Assembly: GCA_024516035.1 (NCBI GenBank)
Contig: CM044956.1
Span: 28,369,101 to 28,433,100 of the forward strand
Length of the DNA: 64,000 nucleotides
From: Bactericera cockerelli
Taxonomy: Eukaryota > Arthropoda > Insecta > Hemiptera > Triozidae
Direction: 5' to 3'
The notes beneath the pieces were generated by a model. The model saw nothing but the letters and a program-made list of their open reading frames with translations, was not told where the DNA came from and made no database searches. Shown here one piece after another: positions 45,122 through 58,185 of this stretch. How positions within the stretch are numbered: the first letter of the stretch is position 1; every line of letters begins with the position of its first letter. A program made the translations under genes and the position numbers.

Positions 45122-48100
45122 GTCTGTCTGGTGGACCTGTACTGAGGAGTTAATGAGTTCCTGGCTCTGCGGTGCCGCCGCCCTTGCACACTGGCCGCGG
45201 AGGAATTCCTGGCGGCGCCATGGTGGCTGAGTGGAAAACGTGAGAATATTTAAGGGCTGAGGACATTGGCGGCGAGATGTGCAGGGGATTTGGAACTGGC
45301 AAAGTGTGCCGGGGATTCAGACATAGATGAAGTTTATCGTATTGTAGATACGGAGATGATTGTAATGGAATGTATAAGACTTTGCTAATATATTATTTTA
45401 AATCAACAAGATGACAACATTTATTAGTAAAAAAATTGCTTCGTCTGGACAGCATCTGGTAGTGAGCCAAAGATGCTGGCCGCATTGCCCCTCTGTATGT
45501 CCAGGGAAAAACTTGCGGGTGTCAACTGTTTCCATCGTGGCTTTCTTCCCATTTAGACTTTACTTGTAGCAATTATTGTTGTAAAACATCTTAACTGGTA
45601 TTTTGGCACTAAAAATTGACTATCCAAAGAAATGCGTGTGTGCATGAAAACATAATATGAATAGGAGAAAATAAGTGCTTGGTGGTTTTCTCCCAATCAG
45701 ATATAGCTGTTTTGATAGAACAACTTGATTCATTGGAAGACAATCACTAAACACTTATTTCCTATTTACTTGTTTTCAAACATGCATTTCTCTTTCAGGA
45801 GTTTTACATGATTATTATTAAATGTCTTATAGGTGGAATGGTCTTTCTCAAATCCCTTTAATCTCAATTAATGTTCCAAAGTAAAAATGACAATAAATTT
45901 GTAATTTAAGCAGATTATTGATGAAGTTCACAAAAATCTGTTGCTCTGTAGCAACAAGAAATACCACTTGAGTAGGTAACAATATACAGATCATTTCCTA
46001 GTTTATAATTGACCCCCTCCCTAGACTGGCCTATACCCTGATTAAAGAAATTTGAAGTCAATAAGATTTAAGAATCACTAATGCTATTACCAAAACAAAT
46101 TGTCATTCCCGTGGTGTTCCTATCCATTGAATTGTCCTACCACCCAAGTGTTCACATCACCACCTAGGGGACCAAGATCTGAAAATTCTGCGAAAATTCC
46201 ATCGAGTCATTCATTTTCAAAATGGGTTGTAACCAAATAATTTCTCCCCGTTCACCAAATCGGATTTCTCAAAATCAATCACAACCAAAGTATCAAGCTG
46301 CGTCAAATGCATTTTAGTCTTCTTTCTTTATAAATGGAACTGAAAATGTCACCTTTAGGTCACCTGATGTGTAAAATACGAGATTTCTATATCCGGGACG
46401 GAGAGCCATCGAATGCGAATGATAGATCTAAATGTATTGAGTCATTCTCAAACTGAAAAGTCACAGGGAGGCGGTGTTTTTGATGGCAGGAAATCCTTGG
46501 CAGAGAACTGTTTAATGAAATGCAGTTCGGAACGAGAAAATGTTTCAAAGGTGGACGTGAGAGCTATGATAAAATCAATCAGAAACACCTGGAGGGATTT
46601 CACATTTCTAATTAGATTTCCTGTGCGGTGCCGGCAATTCCTGTCCACATAATTTATCACTGCTGAATGAGGAAAACTCAAATGTGAATACTTACTCGTA
46701 TGTTCTTTCCATATCGAGTTTCTGCTCCGAGACTTAAATAATTGGAAGTTATCATGCTTCCGAGTTTTTCTGTATATGCATCAGAGGTACCTACATTACC
46801 TAATCACAGAGTTTAGTTTATATCATGCTTCATCAAGCTAGCTAGTTTCTACATTCTACAATACATTATTAATGTTAGATAAGTACTCGCGGCGTATATG
46901 AAAATTACTTTTTTGAAAGCAAATATAAACTTTCTTTAAACGATGGTTAAAGATTGTATTGAACCAGCGACTTTGGAATTTTGGCACATTGAATACACCA
47001 CTTTTCGAAAGATAGATTGGTTAATGGTCGCAGGTTTGAATTCTCTTGAGCTTGAGGCTGGGTGAGTGGGTAGCCTGATTGTGAGATTCCAGCAATGTAG
47101 AGTAAGACCCCTCTATTCCCTCCATTAATTACGTCAAAAATTAAAATATCAGATAGAGAGAGAGAGAGAGAGAAAAAAATTACGAGAGAGAGAGAGAGAA
47201 AAAATTACTTCAAACGAACTGCGTAAACTAAAACTGGTCAGAAAACTGAATCATCAGAAAAATCCCACCTTATGATGAGTACCAGTAATCAAATGCATAT
47301 TTCCAGGAACTCCCCAAGTTGAGTCATGACAAAATTGAGAATTACCATGGTAACTTAACTAAGCGAATTATTGTCATCATATAGGTATAAATACGGAATT
47401 ACCCAGTTTTACACAATCTATATAACCTCGAACACCTGGGAAAATGCATAGGGCCATGCCTCGGGTGTTGGGTAGGATTATATTAAGACGGTACCTTAGT
47501 TATTTGGAATTATAAAGAAAAATCTCAATTCTCATAGCAACAGCAAAGAATTTCAAATCTATTTTGAGGTTGAGAATTTCAAACTTTGTATAAAATTTGA
47601 AAATGAATAAGAGCTTGTTTAGACTGCTGAAACAAAGAGGCTTTTTGGTATTATACCTCGTCAGTATAAACAAATTTTCTCACCTATGACTTTGTATAAC
47701 ATAAGTACCCAAGTTAAAATAATAGCCTTTACCCAAGTACACAAAATCTCAGAATCTGTCGCCATGGTAACAAAAGCAGGATAAACAAAGCGGCCAGGAA
47801 CTCATGTGATGAGAGTAATGATAACCCCCCGCTGGGACTCCTGGTTCCCGAGATACCAGATCCCTATCAGCAACACAAGGCACACAACCATTTTCCTTTG
47901 AGACTTTGCCGCTGAACCAATCAGATCTGAAAATAATTAAAAACTTCTAGATTTCATTAATAATGGATTTGTTTAGAAAACAATCAAGCCCTTGAGACAA
48001 AAACTTGTCGAGATATCTTCGATACTCTCTCCGTCCTGACAAAGAAAATGGAGTATTCACGCACAACAAATAATAGGAATCTGATTACCTATGGTTACCA

Positions 48101-49167
48101 GGTCTTCATCATGTTTTTTTGGTTTAGTACTGATATCATCAAAAAGTAGTATCCTAAAGTTGAACTCACAATTTTTTTCCACAATAATAACTCCATACGC
48201 AAGAAGACCTATTTTCTAGCTCCCACAGAGCGCAGACCGAGTGTTCCTTAGTAATTTTTTTCTCTCGCTGATTGAAAAAAATTGACACTTTTTCACTTCC
48301 TCTTCACATGTAGGTAATCAGCAGATTTTGTTGTCAGATCGAGTTGTGTAATACTGGAGGAAAGACGGTTTGGCTCATCCAATTTGGCTCAAAAAACATT
48401 TGAAGTTAGTACTTTTCTAGTTTTTTGTTGTTATTTCTTTACTTGAAACTTTCAAATATAATACAAAGATGGATACTACAAAGAAATTCGAGGAAAATTA
48501 ATTCTGGACAGTAATGGGTAAATAGGTATTAGAGCAAAGTAATTCAGGAAATTTGCCTACAGTGTTTGAAAATCATAATAGAAAACTTTTTATTATTTAA
48601 AAAATAATAATGAATGCAAATAGTAATGGGATAAGGTTTTTGAATATGCCATCCTTCAATATTTCCACATTCTCTATCGAGTTGCCATGCGGTTCCAACA
48701 CCAGCACTGAGTCCACCCTGTCACTCACTCACGAAATCCATTATTCATCAACTTTGACGCTACACCCAGATCTCTCTCTGTCTCCACACAGGAAATCTAC
48801 AATCAGAGGTTTATGCTAATAGACAGCCGAGCGGGCAGCGACTGTGGGACCCAACTCACCTGGCCCGAGATATTCATGATGGGACCATTAAACGCGTGGT
48901 CACGTATTCATTCTCTGCCATGAGTACAACTATCAATTATAACTTGGCATGATGTAGACGTATGGACCTGCCTGTATTTGAACTGAAATTCTGCAATTCT
49001 GAGGCTCGATTTTTTTTTTTTTTTTTTTGAAACTCCACAAAGATAAGCTCAGTGAATTAACGGCCATTCTGTGATGAAAAACATGTCTCAACTAATGCAG
49101 CTTTCTTATGAAAAATTTCGTCCAAATAATAATTGAACCTTTGATTTCTGAAAGGGGTCATGTCCAA
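45122..49167. other. Intergenic DNA
   Basis: Contains two interrupted GA tracts at 47155-47200 and a single unit of the 46-bp minisatellite family at about 47430-47475. A strong acceptor-like pyrimidine tract ends at about 48790 (CTCTGTCTCCACACAG) and is followed by 43 open codons without recognisable motifs. No gene is called. Confidence 0.45.
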
Positions 49168-49407
49168 TCTATACTTATAAAAGAGAGTTTCACTCACTGA
49201 CTGACTGATTCACTGATTCATCACTGTTTCTCCGAACTGTTAAGTCCTAGGAAGCTGAAAGTTGGTAGGTAGCTTTGTCTTATAGTCTAAATGTGCAATA
49301 AGACGGGATTTTTCGAAATTCCCACTACAACACCTGCCATTGGCGAAAAAGGATTTTTTGCTTTCACGGCCATGCCTCGGCCCGCAAAGCGGGCGACAGC
49401 CCGCTAG
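49168..49407 (+). mobile_element. Non-autonomous Helitron, copy 1 (240 bp)
   Basis: It starts TCTATACTTATAAAAGAG after an A and ends GCTAG before a T, the A/T insertion preference of Helitrons. A hairpin GCCCGC-AAA-GCGGGC (380-394) stands 13 bases before the CTAG end. No Rep/helicase coding, so it depends on another copy. Confidence 0.8.
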
Positions 49408-50209
49408 TATGTCCATATTTTCTCAAAATGCGTTTTATTGAGAAAAAAAAATCGGTTTTTGAAATCATGTAGAACAAATACGTGTCATGTCTGATGTTTT
49501 ACGAAGAAATAAAAGGCAAATTGAAAAAGCTCAACTTTTAAAAAATTGACATTTTTCAAGCAGATAATGTCAATAAGCCTGTAATTCGTAATTTCAGCTC
49601 AATCCAGCTTGTTGTTCTCGATTTTTACAAGGACAAACATAATTTATAATAGAAGATGAACATATTGAGCACCTAACGGTACACAACATGAATATATTGC
49701 CATCGTAAAGACATAAACGATAGACAAGTAGGAATCCCAATTGAAAGAAAAGACACTCAAGAAAACTGAAAGTAAACAAACATTTTCATTGTCAACAATA
49801 TAGGGTAATTGTTCTACAAAAGAAAAAGAAATCCCATTTTTTGAGCTATACAAACAAGTAAACCAGGCATTGTACCCCAAGAATCTGATGGAAGTAATTG
49901 TTAAGAAGGTGCTGGAGGACAAGCAGCTAGAATACATGAAAGTGACGTAAACATGACATTATTCTCTCGGTTAATATCGGGTAGCACTCTGTTGACATAG
50001 GGCATTTTGCAGATAAAGGTCTCGTAATGAACAGAAGACACAAAATAATGATAAACTTCAATAATAATGGAAAAGAAGGACTGCGAGTAGAGTACCTCAA
50101 TAAAATGGTGGAACATTCTTTTCTGTAAGAAATTAAAATCCTCCAAACAAAATGAAAATTAAAATTGTGGTCATTTCAACACCATGCCTTTTTTACTTAC
50201 TATTACCTA
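49408..50209. other. AT-rich intergenic DNA
   Basis: Nothing recognised. Confidence 0.5.
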
Positions 50210-50457
50210 TCTCTATATATAAAACAGAAAAAAGGACTACCTACCTACCTACCTATGTTTGTTTGTTTGTCCGGAGTTGTTTAGCCAAAACGGTAAGAGA
50301 TAGCGAAAAATGTCTCAGAATTGACCCCCCCAAAACCATTATCGCTTTGTCCAGAAAAATTATAAAAAGTTCAAAAAGGCATTGCTGTCCAGCAGTACGG
50401 CCATGCCTTAGTAAATTTGAAATTTAGTCCCGTTGCAAAGCACGGGCAAACGGCTAG
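50210..50457 (+). mobile_element. Non-autonomous Helitron, copy 2 (248 bp)
   Basis: It starts TCTCTATATATAAAAC after an A and ends CGGCTAG before a T. The hairpin CCCGTTGC-AAA-GCACGGG (one bulge) lies 11 bases before the end. The interior differs from copy 1, so a different family is represented. Confidence 0.85.
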
Positions 50458-50460
50458 TAA

Positions 50461-51295
50461 GGTATAGAAAGTATTGTTTTCGGTCGGTTTTTTTCTTCTT
50501 GAAATTGAGCTGATAACATTTCTGGACGAATTAGACTCTCCTGATTTCATTTTACTTCCGAGAAATTTCTAATATTAGAAATCGGAAGTATTGTGTTCGT
50601 TTTTGTAAAAAAAAATATTTTTTTGCTCCGATTTCAATTTTTTTTCATATTTCTGGACGTTTCATAACCTCCTGAGCAAATTTGGTTTTGTGTCCGACTG
50701 TCGGTCTGTCGGTCTGTCGGTCTGTCGGTCCGTCGATCCGTCGGTCTGTTAAAACGATTCCTTGTAACGCGCAAATCTCGGAAACTACTCGACGGATTTT
50801 GATGAAATGTTGCACACATCTAGGAGACATTCTGTAGATGGTCCCATTTTAAATTCATCGAATTCGTACTAGCGGTTCTGGGTGAAAGAGACCATGCGCC
50901 TTACCACTAACTTTTTACTTAAATGCTTATATCTCGTGAACGGTACACCCGATTTTAATGAAATTTTGTATGTATATGCATATTATTGTTTTACATAGGA
51001 TATTTATATTTATTTTTTAATTAATTATAATTAGACTCTAATATTTAAGAAAATCCAAAATTTTGGACAAAAAAGTCAAAAAATAAGGACCACGACTTGC
51101 CGATACAGAATTTTTTGTGGAATCTCGAATGTAAAAAAAACGGTTTTCTACCATATAAAACAAATTTGAAGAAAATCGGTTCAGTCGTTTTGGAGATACA
51201 AGTAATTTAGTATAAAATCTCAAAATTGGCACGTGTTAACAATGTGAAACAATCACGAGGAAGTATTGTGTCCATAATTGGCAGTGTATTTTTTT
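50461..51295 (+). repeat. Interspersed repeat family A, fullest copy
   Basis: It includes the flank found at 4486, the palindrome TTTCTAATATTAGAAA, a tract of 8-base GTCGGTCT units (about 50698-50752), GTAGATGGTCCCAT, GAAAGAGACCATGCG and ACGACTTGCCGATACAGAA. It ends GTATTGTGTCCATAATTGGC. It contains three versions of a CGATTTTGATGAAAT-like module (50795, 50950, and inverted near 51170). No open frame. Confidence 0.8.
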
Positions 51296-51314
51296 ATCAA
51301 ATAGTCTGTTCGTA

Positions 51315-51358
51315 TGTGTGTGTGTGTGTGTGTGCGTGTGTGTGTGTGTGTGTGTGTG
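51315..51358. repeat. (GT)n microsatellite
   Basis: GT/TG run with one C interruption, directly after the family A copy. Confidence 0.95.
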
Positions 51359-52744
51359 GGTAAAAATTTAACCTGGGACTGTGTTAATTTCTGATAAAAC
51401 TTCCTTAATTGTAATCGAAAATCGTGTGATGTTCACACCAGTTTATTTTTAGAAAGGACAAAAAAATTAATTTGTGTTACCTATACTTTTAAGTTGTTTA
51501 TTGAAATTTATGTGGCTTATGAAAATCTCAAGATCATCAGGTAATGTAAATGTGAGAAATAACATGAAACAGTCCATGTGAATAAAGCTAGGCCGACTGT
51601 TCCAGTTCGATGGTTAGAAACTTTAAGCAATACGTTGTTATTATTTGGAAACAAGGATATTATCTGCCACATCTACTGTAAAATGGTTTTGAGAAATGAA
51701 AATGTTTTGTAATCGATGCAGTAAGTGTCGATTTTTCCAAATTATTCTCTTCTACTTTTGGAAACTTACTAAAACTAGAAAAATAACATGCCTAAACTTT
51801 AAAGCGGACGTGCTAAAGTACACAGAAATGAACGACCCAACAATTCTGGAACACTCCTGAATGCAGGTCTGGTAATATATGTGGTTCTGTGGTTGGCTAT
51901 GGCCAAATGGTCATGCATATATTTATATATGTATATCGCTATTACATGGGTAGGTATAGTTTGCTTCAGTCCCCAGCCGCCCCAAGAAACAGTCATCGTA
52001 AATAACATTACTTTTTAAGAACACGGAACATTCACCGAGTTGTAAAAAGGTACTTAGGTCCCTTTACCTGTAGGTACTTCTCAGAATCCTCCAGGGACTC
52101 TCAGGTATCTAGAATGGAGACGTCAATCACCGGCCTGCCAGCCCCTGTCCCGCCGAGGCTTAAGGATCCTTTCCTTGAAATCCTTCGCTTAAAAACTGGT
52201 TCGCATGGATGAATTTTTCACATAATTATCTCGTTTTCGCTTTCTGTCGGCAAAAATGATCATTTTTTTTGGATCTCCTTCGAGATAAGAATAGATAGCG
52301 ATAGTAAACTCTTCATTACACTGACATCTACTTGAGCTGGTTTCTCCCGGTAATACTTGGAGTAGGATGCGAAGTGACAGATTTGCAAACCTTGAGCCTT
52401 CAACTGAAGCAGTACAAGGAACTTGGTTCGTGTACAATCTGTACATATTGATGTATAAATGTCTATGTATAATTATTAAAATACTTTTCGTAACTATATG
52501 TAGATTATTGAAAGCAGGACTAAAATAGGATTGAAAGAGTCGTTCTTTCAGAATCTAAAGCGTTTGATTTTGTTTACCATGCCAATCATAAAAAATATGA
52601 ATTAATTATTCTAGAAATTGTGATAATTTTTCAAAATATCCATTCTCTAAAAGTTGAGCTTTTTCACACTCAAATCTGGTCGTCCCAATAGTCTGGAATG
52701 AGAATACTTTAAACTGAACCTTTCTGCATTTTTAACCTTCCACA
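51359..52744. other. Intergenic DNA
   Basis: A GC-richer patch 52080-52200 contains a short ATG frame starting METSITGLPAPVPP with a donor-like GT 3' of it. Support is too thin to call an exon. Otherwise nothing is recognised. Confidence 0.4.
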
Positions 52745-52860
52745 ACCTTCCGCGTATATGTTAAGATTGTCAAGGTGTGAAAAACCGAGTAAATCGGTTC
52801 GTCTTAAGATATACTGCTTTGCTGCAGGAATATGGCCTGGCGCACTGCCATGCGCTCAGA
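52745..52860 (-). repeat. Repeat family G, second copy
   Basis: Inverted match of 40976-41095, with the equivalent hairpin GCGCA-CTGCCA-TGCGC at 52840-52855 and a shared GGTGTGAAAAACCG block. Confidence 0.6.
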
Positions 52861-54860
52861 TCATTTAAAATAATATTACTGCAGAAAATCTATAAAGATA
52901 CAAAAGAAACGGTACAATAACCATGCACCATCCAAGAGAAGCTGAAATAAGAATATTATGGAGTGGAAAGCTATTGCTAAAACTGAAACTGAAATTGGTA
53001 GATATTGGATAAAATAATATGCAAACTGTCAAACCATAATAAGTTTAGTAAGTATGCACTTATACAGCAAGAAAAACAATTCGAATACCAAATGATACTT
53101 ACCAAGTAGTTTTCCCAAGGTGAGATCAGCATTATCTTCTTCAGAAAGATAGAGATAATAGTTAGAAACACAAGTGTCTTATGGAAATTACTTCGGTTGG
53201 ATGAGCCCAATGTTTCAGATATCAGATTAGAGACACAAGACAAGCACTTACATTACAGATTAGAGGACCCAATACTTGGAAATTATATTGGTCCTTATCC
53301 CTGGATACCAGGAGCTTCTCTGAGGTCGTCAGAATGTAGTGATCTATGCTTCCAAATAATAATTGAATAATAATATAAGAAGAGAATTCAAATCATGGTA
53401 GAATAAGTTTCATCACTCATACAGAATGACACTGCTAACAATATCTCTCAGCTCTGAGGAGGTATTTTGTAAAGCTGTAAAACAGACTCTCAAATAAAAC
53501 GACACAAAACCAAAGTTGCTCAAGAGGTGATTGCTCCTCCAGGTGAGAAAAGATAAATGAAAGAAAATCTGCCTGCTCCTGTGGGTCTTTTGAGACTTCA
53601 TTATGATGCGATATTAAACGTTCCGCCTAGGTTGCGGAGAGATCTTTCATTTTGTCACAGATTTTATTTTCCTAAGTAAGTAGGTACGTAAAATAATGGA
53701 AAATGAAAATTCATCATCAGACGGGCCTGCAGGATTTTCCAACGCCTTGACAAGATAGTCATAAATAACAATCATAATCTTCTCCAGTTTTCTTATTTTC
53801 TTTCCTGATTCGTTCTGGATATTCTGGTCATCCAATATCCAATACGCCTCATAATCACCCGATACATTACCATGTTCCAATATTTATCCATTACGCCTTC
53901 GTCTCCCCACAGTATTTTCTAGTAAAGTATCATCCGAAAGTTAGGGGACTTTTTCTCTGTCTCGATTTCATATCTACAAGATTTGTGTGAGCTATGGTCT
54001 CACAATTAGAGTAGGGGTAACTAATCAATACCAACTTCAACGATTTCCCATTTGAAAAAACTTTTTAAGAAACGTGTATGTAAGTACTAAGAGGCATGTA
54101 GTGCAGGTCTATGTACCTACAGTACATGTATGTAAGTTTTCTGGTTAAGTCATTCTGTAAAGTCTTCTAAATAATGTAAATTAAACCAAATATACTTAGT
54201 TAAGAATATACAATTTTATCAACCAACATTGCAGTAATCTAATGTTTTGATTTAATGAAAAAGAACATATTTCGCGAGTTGAGCCTAGAAAGATCAATAC
54301 TAATTAGGTAACCAATATAATTATCAACTTCAAGACCTCCAATCGAAAGGTACTTTTCTACATTGAATTAGCTGCCATTCGTATTCTCAGATATATCTGA
54401 GTGCTGAGTGTCTTAGTTTCTCATTATTATCCAACACTTTTAATATTCTTAGACACCCAGTTGATTAGAATCGCCATGATAGTAAAATATATTATTATTT
54501 CCAAATTATAATACCTGTACTATTTATAGATATAGAACACTGGAGAGAACCCTACATTTGAGTACTATGGCACTCCAGAATAGTCTGGATCTTCACAGTT
54601 GTTCTAAGGCTTTATCCATCATGAAACATGTAAATCTCATTGAGCTACGCATGACTTACCAATTTGTCTAAATATTATTTTCTAACGTATTTGGATCCGT
54701 TCGAAATAGATAAGGTAGATACTTGAAATGACAAGAGACTTAATCAGACCCAATCAAGTAATATTGTGACTCATTATGAGCTAGGTATACTAGATGATAC
54801 AATTATTCTATGATCAATAATATTTTTTCCCACTGCGAATATCTGAAGATAGAAAATCTG
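52861..54860. other. AT-rich intergenic DNA
   Basis: No gene or structured repeat recognised. Confidence 0.5.
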
Positions 54861-54932
54861 ACGAGCCCGGGGATCGAGCTTAAGATCTCTGGATCATGAT
54901 TAGTTTTCACACCCGTTACACCAGGGGGATTT
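54861..54932 (-). repeat. tRNA-like SINE head or pseudo-tRNA
   Basis: On the minus strand TGGTGTAACGGGTG fits an A box and CTCGATCCCCGGG fits a B box at about tRNA spacing. Acceptor pairing is not evident. No clear relation to the other tRNA-like modules here. Confidence 0.5.
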
Positions 54933-55379
54933 GCTCAGGTTGTCAATAAATTAGAAATTCTCACTGAGAGTCAAAGTTTCTTAACCAGAACGTGCACCAA
55001 TTATTCAGAACCGACACCTCACCTTGTTGTCCCAGCAATCAGACATGCAACTCTTACCGGTGACACGAGTATCCGCAATTAGATCTCTAATTACCTCCTC
55101 ATCTAATTGAATAATTAGAGGAGCGGTAAGGTAACGGCTGAGATGTGGTGAACATGGTTGTAAAATGTCGAGTCAATGTCCGATCCCAAGTATTGTATAC
55201 TATCTTCTTCACAAAGAGCCCATCAGAGATTCAGGTTAGAACATGAATTCTAAATTTTCCCATACGTATACGTACGCCGGGGATGAACTATTTACATACA
55301 AGAAACTAACACACTTTGTTGTCCAAAGCTCTGTGTTTCCGATGAAACTGCGCTTTGAGGATAGAACTTTCTTTGTGTT

Positions 55380-55675
55380 TAAGTACGTATATAAAAAAGA
55401 AGAATATCATGGATTAGAAAGAATGATAGAAATGAAATGGCGTTGGAAAGTACACATTGATAGAATAAAAGACGAAGTTGAACCACACAAATATACTACA
55501 ATTGTACCCTAAAAATATTAAAAGACCTCAGAGAAGACCAATAACTAGATGTAGAGATGAGCTCAAAAAAGTAGGAATAGGATGGCAAACAACAGCACAG
55601 GATAGAAATAATTGGAAGAATTTGAAGGAGACATTTTTTGAGTATTGGACTACTAATGGTTATGAATGATGATGA
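55380..55675 (+). pseudogene. 3' end of an RTE-type LINE, frameshifted
   Basis: EMKWRWKVHIDRIKDE (about 55430-55480) followed, in another frame, by KRPQRRPITRCRDELKK, QDRNNWKNLKETF and a stop matches the terminal W-GHIARM / GRP-RW-DD / AQDR-W-L-EAF signature of RTE-type LINE proteins. The frames switch near 55480-55510. The sequence ends in an ATGATGATGATGA tail. Only the last ~90 codons remain. Confidence 0.65.
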
Positions 55676-56160
55676 TGAGTACTACATCCACTGTCTCACG
55701 GGTTAAAATTAGTGGAGATACCAAATGCACTTCAGGACACGGCAAGACAGGTAGTCCCAGTATGTTGGTGTAAGTAAGAGTTACACAGTGAGATGAGACG
55801 TATTGAAAGATTTTCAACTTTGTCAGTAAACGTAGGGAGGGGTACTGAGGACGCAGAAAACTTTCAAGACATTCTCTTTTGATACACGTTCCAATGACAT
55901 GGAAAATATTTTCACTTCTAGCAATGAACGTTCTCTTGAGGAAAGTCACTCCAATGCTTGAGGACCCCATGCCTGCAGCATTAGAAGCCGGCTGAGTCCT
56001 GGTAGCGGCACACTCCACAGCTCCGAGCTTGCACTCCCCAATAGCGTACTTCCGTTTTAGCGGAGGTAATTCGACGAAACATGTAGACTATTCTCTGAAG
56101 AAATAAGTCTTCGAGTTGAAATAATGACTTGCCAGTTGGGTGAGCACATCGAGCCCAAAG

Positions 56161-56161
56161 G

Positions 56162-56217
<56 letters not shown>

Positions 56218-56297
56218 TGAGAGAGAGAGAGAAAGGGAGAGAGTGAGAGAGAGAGAGAGAGTGAGAGAGAGAGACAGACAGAGAGAGAGAGGAAGTG
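56161..56297. repeat. Interrupted (GA)n tract
   Basis: About 135 bp of GA repeats with scattered T, A and C interruptions. Long GA tracts can bind GAGA factor, but no gene start is visible beside it. Confidence 0.9.
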
Positions 56298-56492
56298 GGG
56301 GAATAGCACATTCTCATAGTGATATTTTAGAGGTCTGACGAAGGATAAATATTAAAATTAAAAATCACCCTTCATAAACACAAGTAAAATGTGCGGTCGG
56401 TCAGAATGCCAGTATTATAGATATGCAATAATACTACAGTAGGTCTAAATGAAGTATACGATTGCTATTACTATATTATATGGGGTTATTAA

Positions 56493-56955
56493 GGAGCGCG
56501 GTAGCGCTCCGACCCGCCAAGTCAATCGAAATAGTTTGCGCGCTACCAAGAGTATACTATACGCGACAGCATAAGTAGCACATTTCGTGTAGTTGTAGGA
56601 GGAAAAGTACAAGTGATGGAGGAAATTGAACTACATATACAGATTGGGGCACGATAATAGACAAGCTTTTAAAAAAGAAACATTGAAATCGTTTGAGTTA
56701 AGTTGGTCAAAACCACACTGTAAAAACGTCATTTTTTTTCAAAATTTTCTGCTTCTTCTTTGACGTTGACCGCTCTACAGCCAAAACCACTGGACCGATT
56801 TTCATGAACGATGGCTCATTATTTTTCTTCTGGGTGGTAGGTGTGCCTTTTTATGGTTTCATTATCCCAAAACCTACCATTTGGCCGTTAATTAGGAAAA
56901 GGATCATTTTCAGAGCTCAGAATAACATTGGAGTATAGATATTTAATCTAGTTTA
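56493..56955 (+). repeat. Repeat family E, copy 1
   Basis: It begins with the hairpin GGAGCGC-GGTA-GCGCTCC and ends at ATCTAG before T. It is matched along its length by 58949-59395: TTGTAGTTGTAGGA, GGGGCACGATAA, TTGACCGCTCTACAGCCAAA, GACCGATTTTCA, TGGTAGGTGTG, CATTTTCAGAGCTCAGAA. Non-coding and of unknown superfamily. Confidence 0.8.
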
Positions 56956-57027
56956 TTATGTATATACCTATTCATTCACAAACCTTTCAATCCACATGTC
57001 CCGATGTGAAATTGTGTGAAATAAATA

Positions 57028-57330
57028 GTCGCCGGTGCTGAGTGAGTTAGCGCGCTAAGCTTACCACGCATGGTGACCTGTATTCGATCCCCAGCTGGGC
57101 AGGAGTTTTTTGCACTTTATTTGGGTGTTTGGGGTCCACTCATAACCTCGTGAGGAAAAATGAGTAGTTACTGAATAAGTAACGACCAGTGACGGCATTA
57201 CCAGAGTTAAAATAAATTAATGTAATAGAATTTGAAAAGTAAAGGAGGCTCTTAGTAATGCTGCGTTACCCACAAGAATTGTGAAGAGGCCTTGTGCTTC
57301 ACCACAAATAAAAGCATACATACAAACATA
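57028..57330 (+). mobile_element. tRNA-derived SINE
   Basis: The head GAGTGAGTTAGCGCGCTAAG and TATTCGATCCCC are A- and B-box-like at tRNA spacing. The body contains CTCATAACCTCGTGAGGAAA and GACCAGTGACGGCATTAC, related to the SINE-like bodies inside the large inverted arms. The 3' tail is CATACATACAAACATAC. Length and layout are normal for an insect tRNA SINE. Confidence 0.65.
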
Positions 57331-57557
57331 CAGTTTATTAGAGCTAAGAATATAAAATAAAGACAGTGAAAGAAGTTTCATAGAAAACTTTGTAAAAGCC
57401 CCTACACTACCTAATACCTATTCCTAATTAGGAATGTTAGGTACATAAGAAGTGAAAGGCTTTTTCCTCCCTATCCAATTCTCTCTAGTAAATATTTCTT
57501 TCACTGGCCGCTAAAAATTTTATAATACAAAGTAAAATAAATTGAAGCTTTCATCAA

Positions 57558-57645
57558 TAGGCCAGTTAGCTCAGTGGTTAAGGCGGCACAGTGAGAATAT
57601 TCAGATGCCAGAAGTTTGCAGGTTCGAGCTGGGACATACGATTTT
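57558..57645 (+). repeat. tRNA-like SINE head with long insertion
   Basis: GTTAGCTCAGTGGTTAAGG is a very good A box and GCAGGTTCGAGCTGG a fair B box. The gap between them is somewhat long for a tRNA, so this is a SINE head or pseudo-tRNA. Confidence 0.5.
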
Positions 57646-58185
57646 TAAAAACAATAAACTCTTTACATATTTTAGTTTTACATAATTTACATTAAATTTA
57701 GTGAGTTTATGAGGTACTATTAACTTTTTAGTTGTGGGTTGTGTTGTACCTCATTTATAGTATAAAATAAAAAATTAACAGTTTAAAAAAATATATATTA
57801 TACATTTATTACTCAACACAATAAGCTTCGTTCTCAGTATTCTTTCACATAAATTAATTGTAAAAATACATAGTTATCCTCCCATTTGGGATTTTTACCA
57901 CATAATAATACATCTTGGGCATACTGCTGAAATAATAGGACTTAAAAGTCCTAATTATTATATCTGACATAAATTAAGGAAATATGTTCAGGGTGTACCC
58001 ACTATTTGAACCAGTTGAGGGGCCCATCTGGATAAAATGAATGGCACCACACAGCATACTTGTAAAAATCTGTGACACAGTGCCAATTTATGAAACGGGA
58101 TTAATTTTAGAATAACCCGGACTATCTCTCTAATCGTTCTTCGACTTGAGGGAGGGTCTCTTGTTGTCTTACCTTCTTTTAAACA
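57646..58185. other. AT-rich intergenic DNA
   Basis: Nothing recognised. Confidence 0.5.

Noticed and set aside
48790..48925. Possible internal exon after a strong acceptor-like tract
   Set aside because: The 43 open codons show no motif or partner exon; acceptor-like tracts are common by chance.
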